Source of the DNA: Pseudoalteromonas gelatinilytica
Lineage (GTDB): Bacteria; Pseudomonadota; Gammaproteobacteria; Enterobacterales; Alteromonadaceae
Length of the DNA stretch: 64,000 bases
Assembly: GCF_001641615.1 (NCBI RefSeq)
Contig: NZ_LRRU01000019.1
Coordinates: 404,064 to 468,063, forward strand
Reading direction: 5' to 3'
How positions within the stretch are numbered: the stretch's first letter is position 1; each line of letters starts with the position of its first letter. Below are positions 62,797 to 64,000 of the stretch, piece by piece. Made by a program: the position numbers and the translations under genes. The notes under the pieces were generated by a model. That model was not told the origin of the DNA. It saw nothing but the letters and a program-made list of their open reading frames with translations, and made no database searches.

Positions 62797-64000
62797 ATGA
62801 TCACAGGTCAGTTAAAAAGCAAAATCGATAAACTTTGGGAAGAATTTTGGACAGGCGGTATTACCAACCCGCTTACCGTAGTAGAGCAAATCACCTTTTT
62901 AATGTATGCCCGCATGCTTGATATGAACGAGCAAGCAGACGAACGCCGCGCTGCACGCACTAAAAAGCCATTTAACCGTCGTTTCGAAGAAAACGAACAG
63001 CACTTAAGATGGCAAAACTTCCGCCATTTAGGCGCCGAAGAACTTTATAAATTGGTAAAAGATGAGTTGTTCCCGTACTTCTCAAAAACATCAGACAACG
63101 AGTCAACCGAAGGCGCAATTTTCAACGAGTTTATGAAAGACGCCCAGTTGATGATCCAAAAGCAATCATTGCTTGTGCGCGCTGTTGAAATGGTTAATTC
63201 GCTGCCACTTGAAGACTCAGATACAAAAGGCGATTTATACGAGTACTTACTCAGTAAACTGACCACCGCAGGCATTAATGGACAGTTTAGAACGCCGCGT
63301 CATATCATTCGTGCCATGGTCGAAATGATGGACCCAACACTTAAAAGCCGTATTTGCGACCCATCAACGGGCACCGGTGGCTTTTTATCGGTCTCTTACG
63401 AGTATTTACTTGAAAAATACACCTCACCAGAGGGCATTGAAAAAGACCCACTGCTTGACGAAGACGGCAACCCATTGCGCGATTCCGACGGAAAACCGCT
63501 ATTTAACACCCTTTATTCAGGTGATTTAATTGACGCTGAGCAGCGCAAGCATATTGATACCGACATGTTCCACGGCTTTGACTTTGACGCCACCATGCTA
63601 CGCGTAGCGGCAATGAACCTAGTCATGCATGGCATTAAACAGCCCGATATTCATTACCAAGATACCCTAAGCCAAAGTTTTAAAGAGCGCTTTTCAACAG
63701 AGGCCAAAGAAGGCTTTGATATTATTCTCGCTAACCCGCCATTTAAAGGCAGCCTAGACGAAGAAGACGTCTGCCCAGAGATTTTACGTAAAGTAAAAAC
63801 TAAAAAAACCGAGCTGCTATTTGTTGCGCTCATTGAGCGCATGCTAAAAATTGGTGGCCGCACCGCAACCATCGTACCCGATGGCGTATTATTTGGCTCA
63901 TCAAAAGCACACCAACAACTGCGCCAGTTATTGGTTGAAAATAACCAGCTAGAAGCCGTGGTCTCACTACCAAGTGGGGTGTTTAAACCTTATGCGGGTG
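62797..64000 (+). CDS. hsdM: Type I restriction-modification DNA methyltransferase subunit (HsdM), 3' end outside window
   Basis: About 401 residues visible of an expected ~500. ATG preceded by AATGAGGAAC. It has the HsdM N-terminal helical domain ([32 protein letters not shown]), then the N6-adenine methylase fold with motif [10 protein letters not shown] (~188) and motif IV NPPF (~313). It methylates adenine within the site read by HsdS and is needed for restriction. Together with hsdR it defines an EcoEI-like type I system. The frame is open at the right edge. Confidence 0.95.
   Translation, partial: MITGQLKSKIDKLWEEFWTGGITNPLTVVEQITFLMYARMLDMNEQADERRAARTKKPFNRRFEENEQHLRWQNFRHLGAEELYKLVKDELFPYFSKTSDNESTEGAIFNEFMKDAQLMIQKQSLLVRAVEMVNSLPLEDSDTKGDLYEYLLSKLTTAGINGQFRTPRHIIRAMVEMMDPTLKSRICDPSTGTGGFLSVSYEYLLEKYTSPEGIEKDPLLDEDGNPLRDSDGKPLFNTLYSGDLIDAEQRKHIDTDMFHGFDFDATMLRVAAMNLVMHGIKQPDIHYQDTLSQSFKERFSTEAKEGFDIILANPPFKGSLDEEDVCPEILRKVKTKKTELLFVALIERMLKIGGRTATIVPDGVLFGSSKAHQQLRQLLVENNQLEAVVSLPSGVFKPYAG

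Noticed and set aside
1..64000. tRNA or rRNA genes
   Set aside because: No cloverleaf-like sequence with a GGTTCGAATCC-type arm and no rRNA-like stretch was seen on either strand by eye.

Overview
The window looks like a marine gammaproteobacterial chromosome, most likely Pseudoalteromonas or a close relative. The main evidence is the left-hand core cluster, read on the minus strand as ndk-rlmN-pilW-rodZ-ispG-hisS-yfgM-bamB-der, plus trhP, secreted proteases, a MASE3/GGDEF/EAL protein and a fatty-acid desaturase operon. No rRNA, tRNA, CRISPR array, cas operon, integrase or complete insertion sequence was found. The assignment rests on gene content only, because no database search was possible.

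Layout. (1) 1-1.5 kb: an OhrR-type MarR regulator facing an NADP-dependent oxidoreductase across two copies of one palindrome, then a VOC protein. (2) 1.6-12.1 kb: the conserved core cluster for GTPase, outer-membrane assembly, histidyl-tRNA, isoprenoid, cell-shape, pilus, RNA-methylation and nucleotide functions. (3) 12.3-19.7 kb: a secreted-protein block with lipoproteins, a zinc metalloprotease-like protein and a subtilase. (4) 19.9-24.8 kb: trhP behind an FNR-like box, and a large c-di-GMP protein. (5) 24.8-38.8 kb: small metabolic and stress genes with AraC, Rrf2 and HxlR regulators, including an aldo-keto reductase/alcohol-dehydrogenase fusion and the stump of a flavin monooxygenase. (6) 39.3-41.5 kb: a desaturase and ferredoxin-reductase operon behind two FabR/DesT-like palindromes. 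(7) 41.5-49.4 kb: tiny ORFs, cold-shock protein, cytochrome b561, chemoreceptor, thioredoxin, and an MFS/TetR pair whose 22-bp operator recurs before a DUF2938 gene.

(8) 49.4-55 kb is accessory DNA. It holds small plus-strand ORFs separated by attC-like palindromes (an eroded integron cassette array without integrase), a decayed yfhL ferredoxin gene behind a perfect FNR box, and an unknown two-gene unit. That unit's 5' region (hairpin over the Shine-Dalgarno plus first codons) exists as two further decayed copies at 44.3 and 49.5 kb. The stem changes in a compensated way between copies, and the intact copy adds three CGTAACAC direct repeats spaced exactly 21 bp apart.

(9) 55.1-64 kb is the most interesting part. 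A CARF-domain protein of the CRISPR-associated TIGR02584/NE0113 type sits directly before a type I restriction hsdR gene. hsdM follows and runs off the window, and two overlapping GTPase genes (one DUF697/YcjF-like, one membrane-anchored) lie between hsdR and hsdM. With no CRISPR system in view, this suggests a restriction locus under nucleotide-second-messenger control with a GTPase module, or several defence units stacked together.
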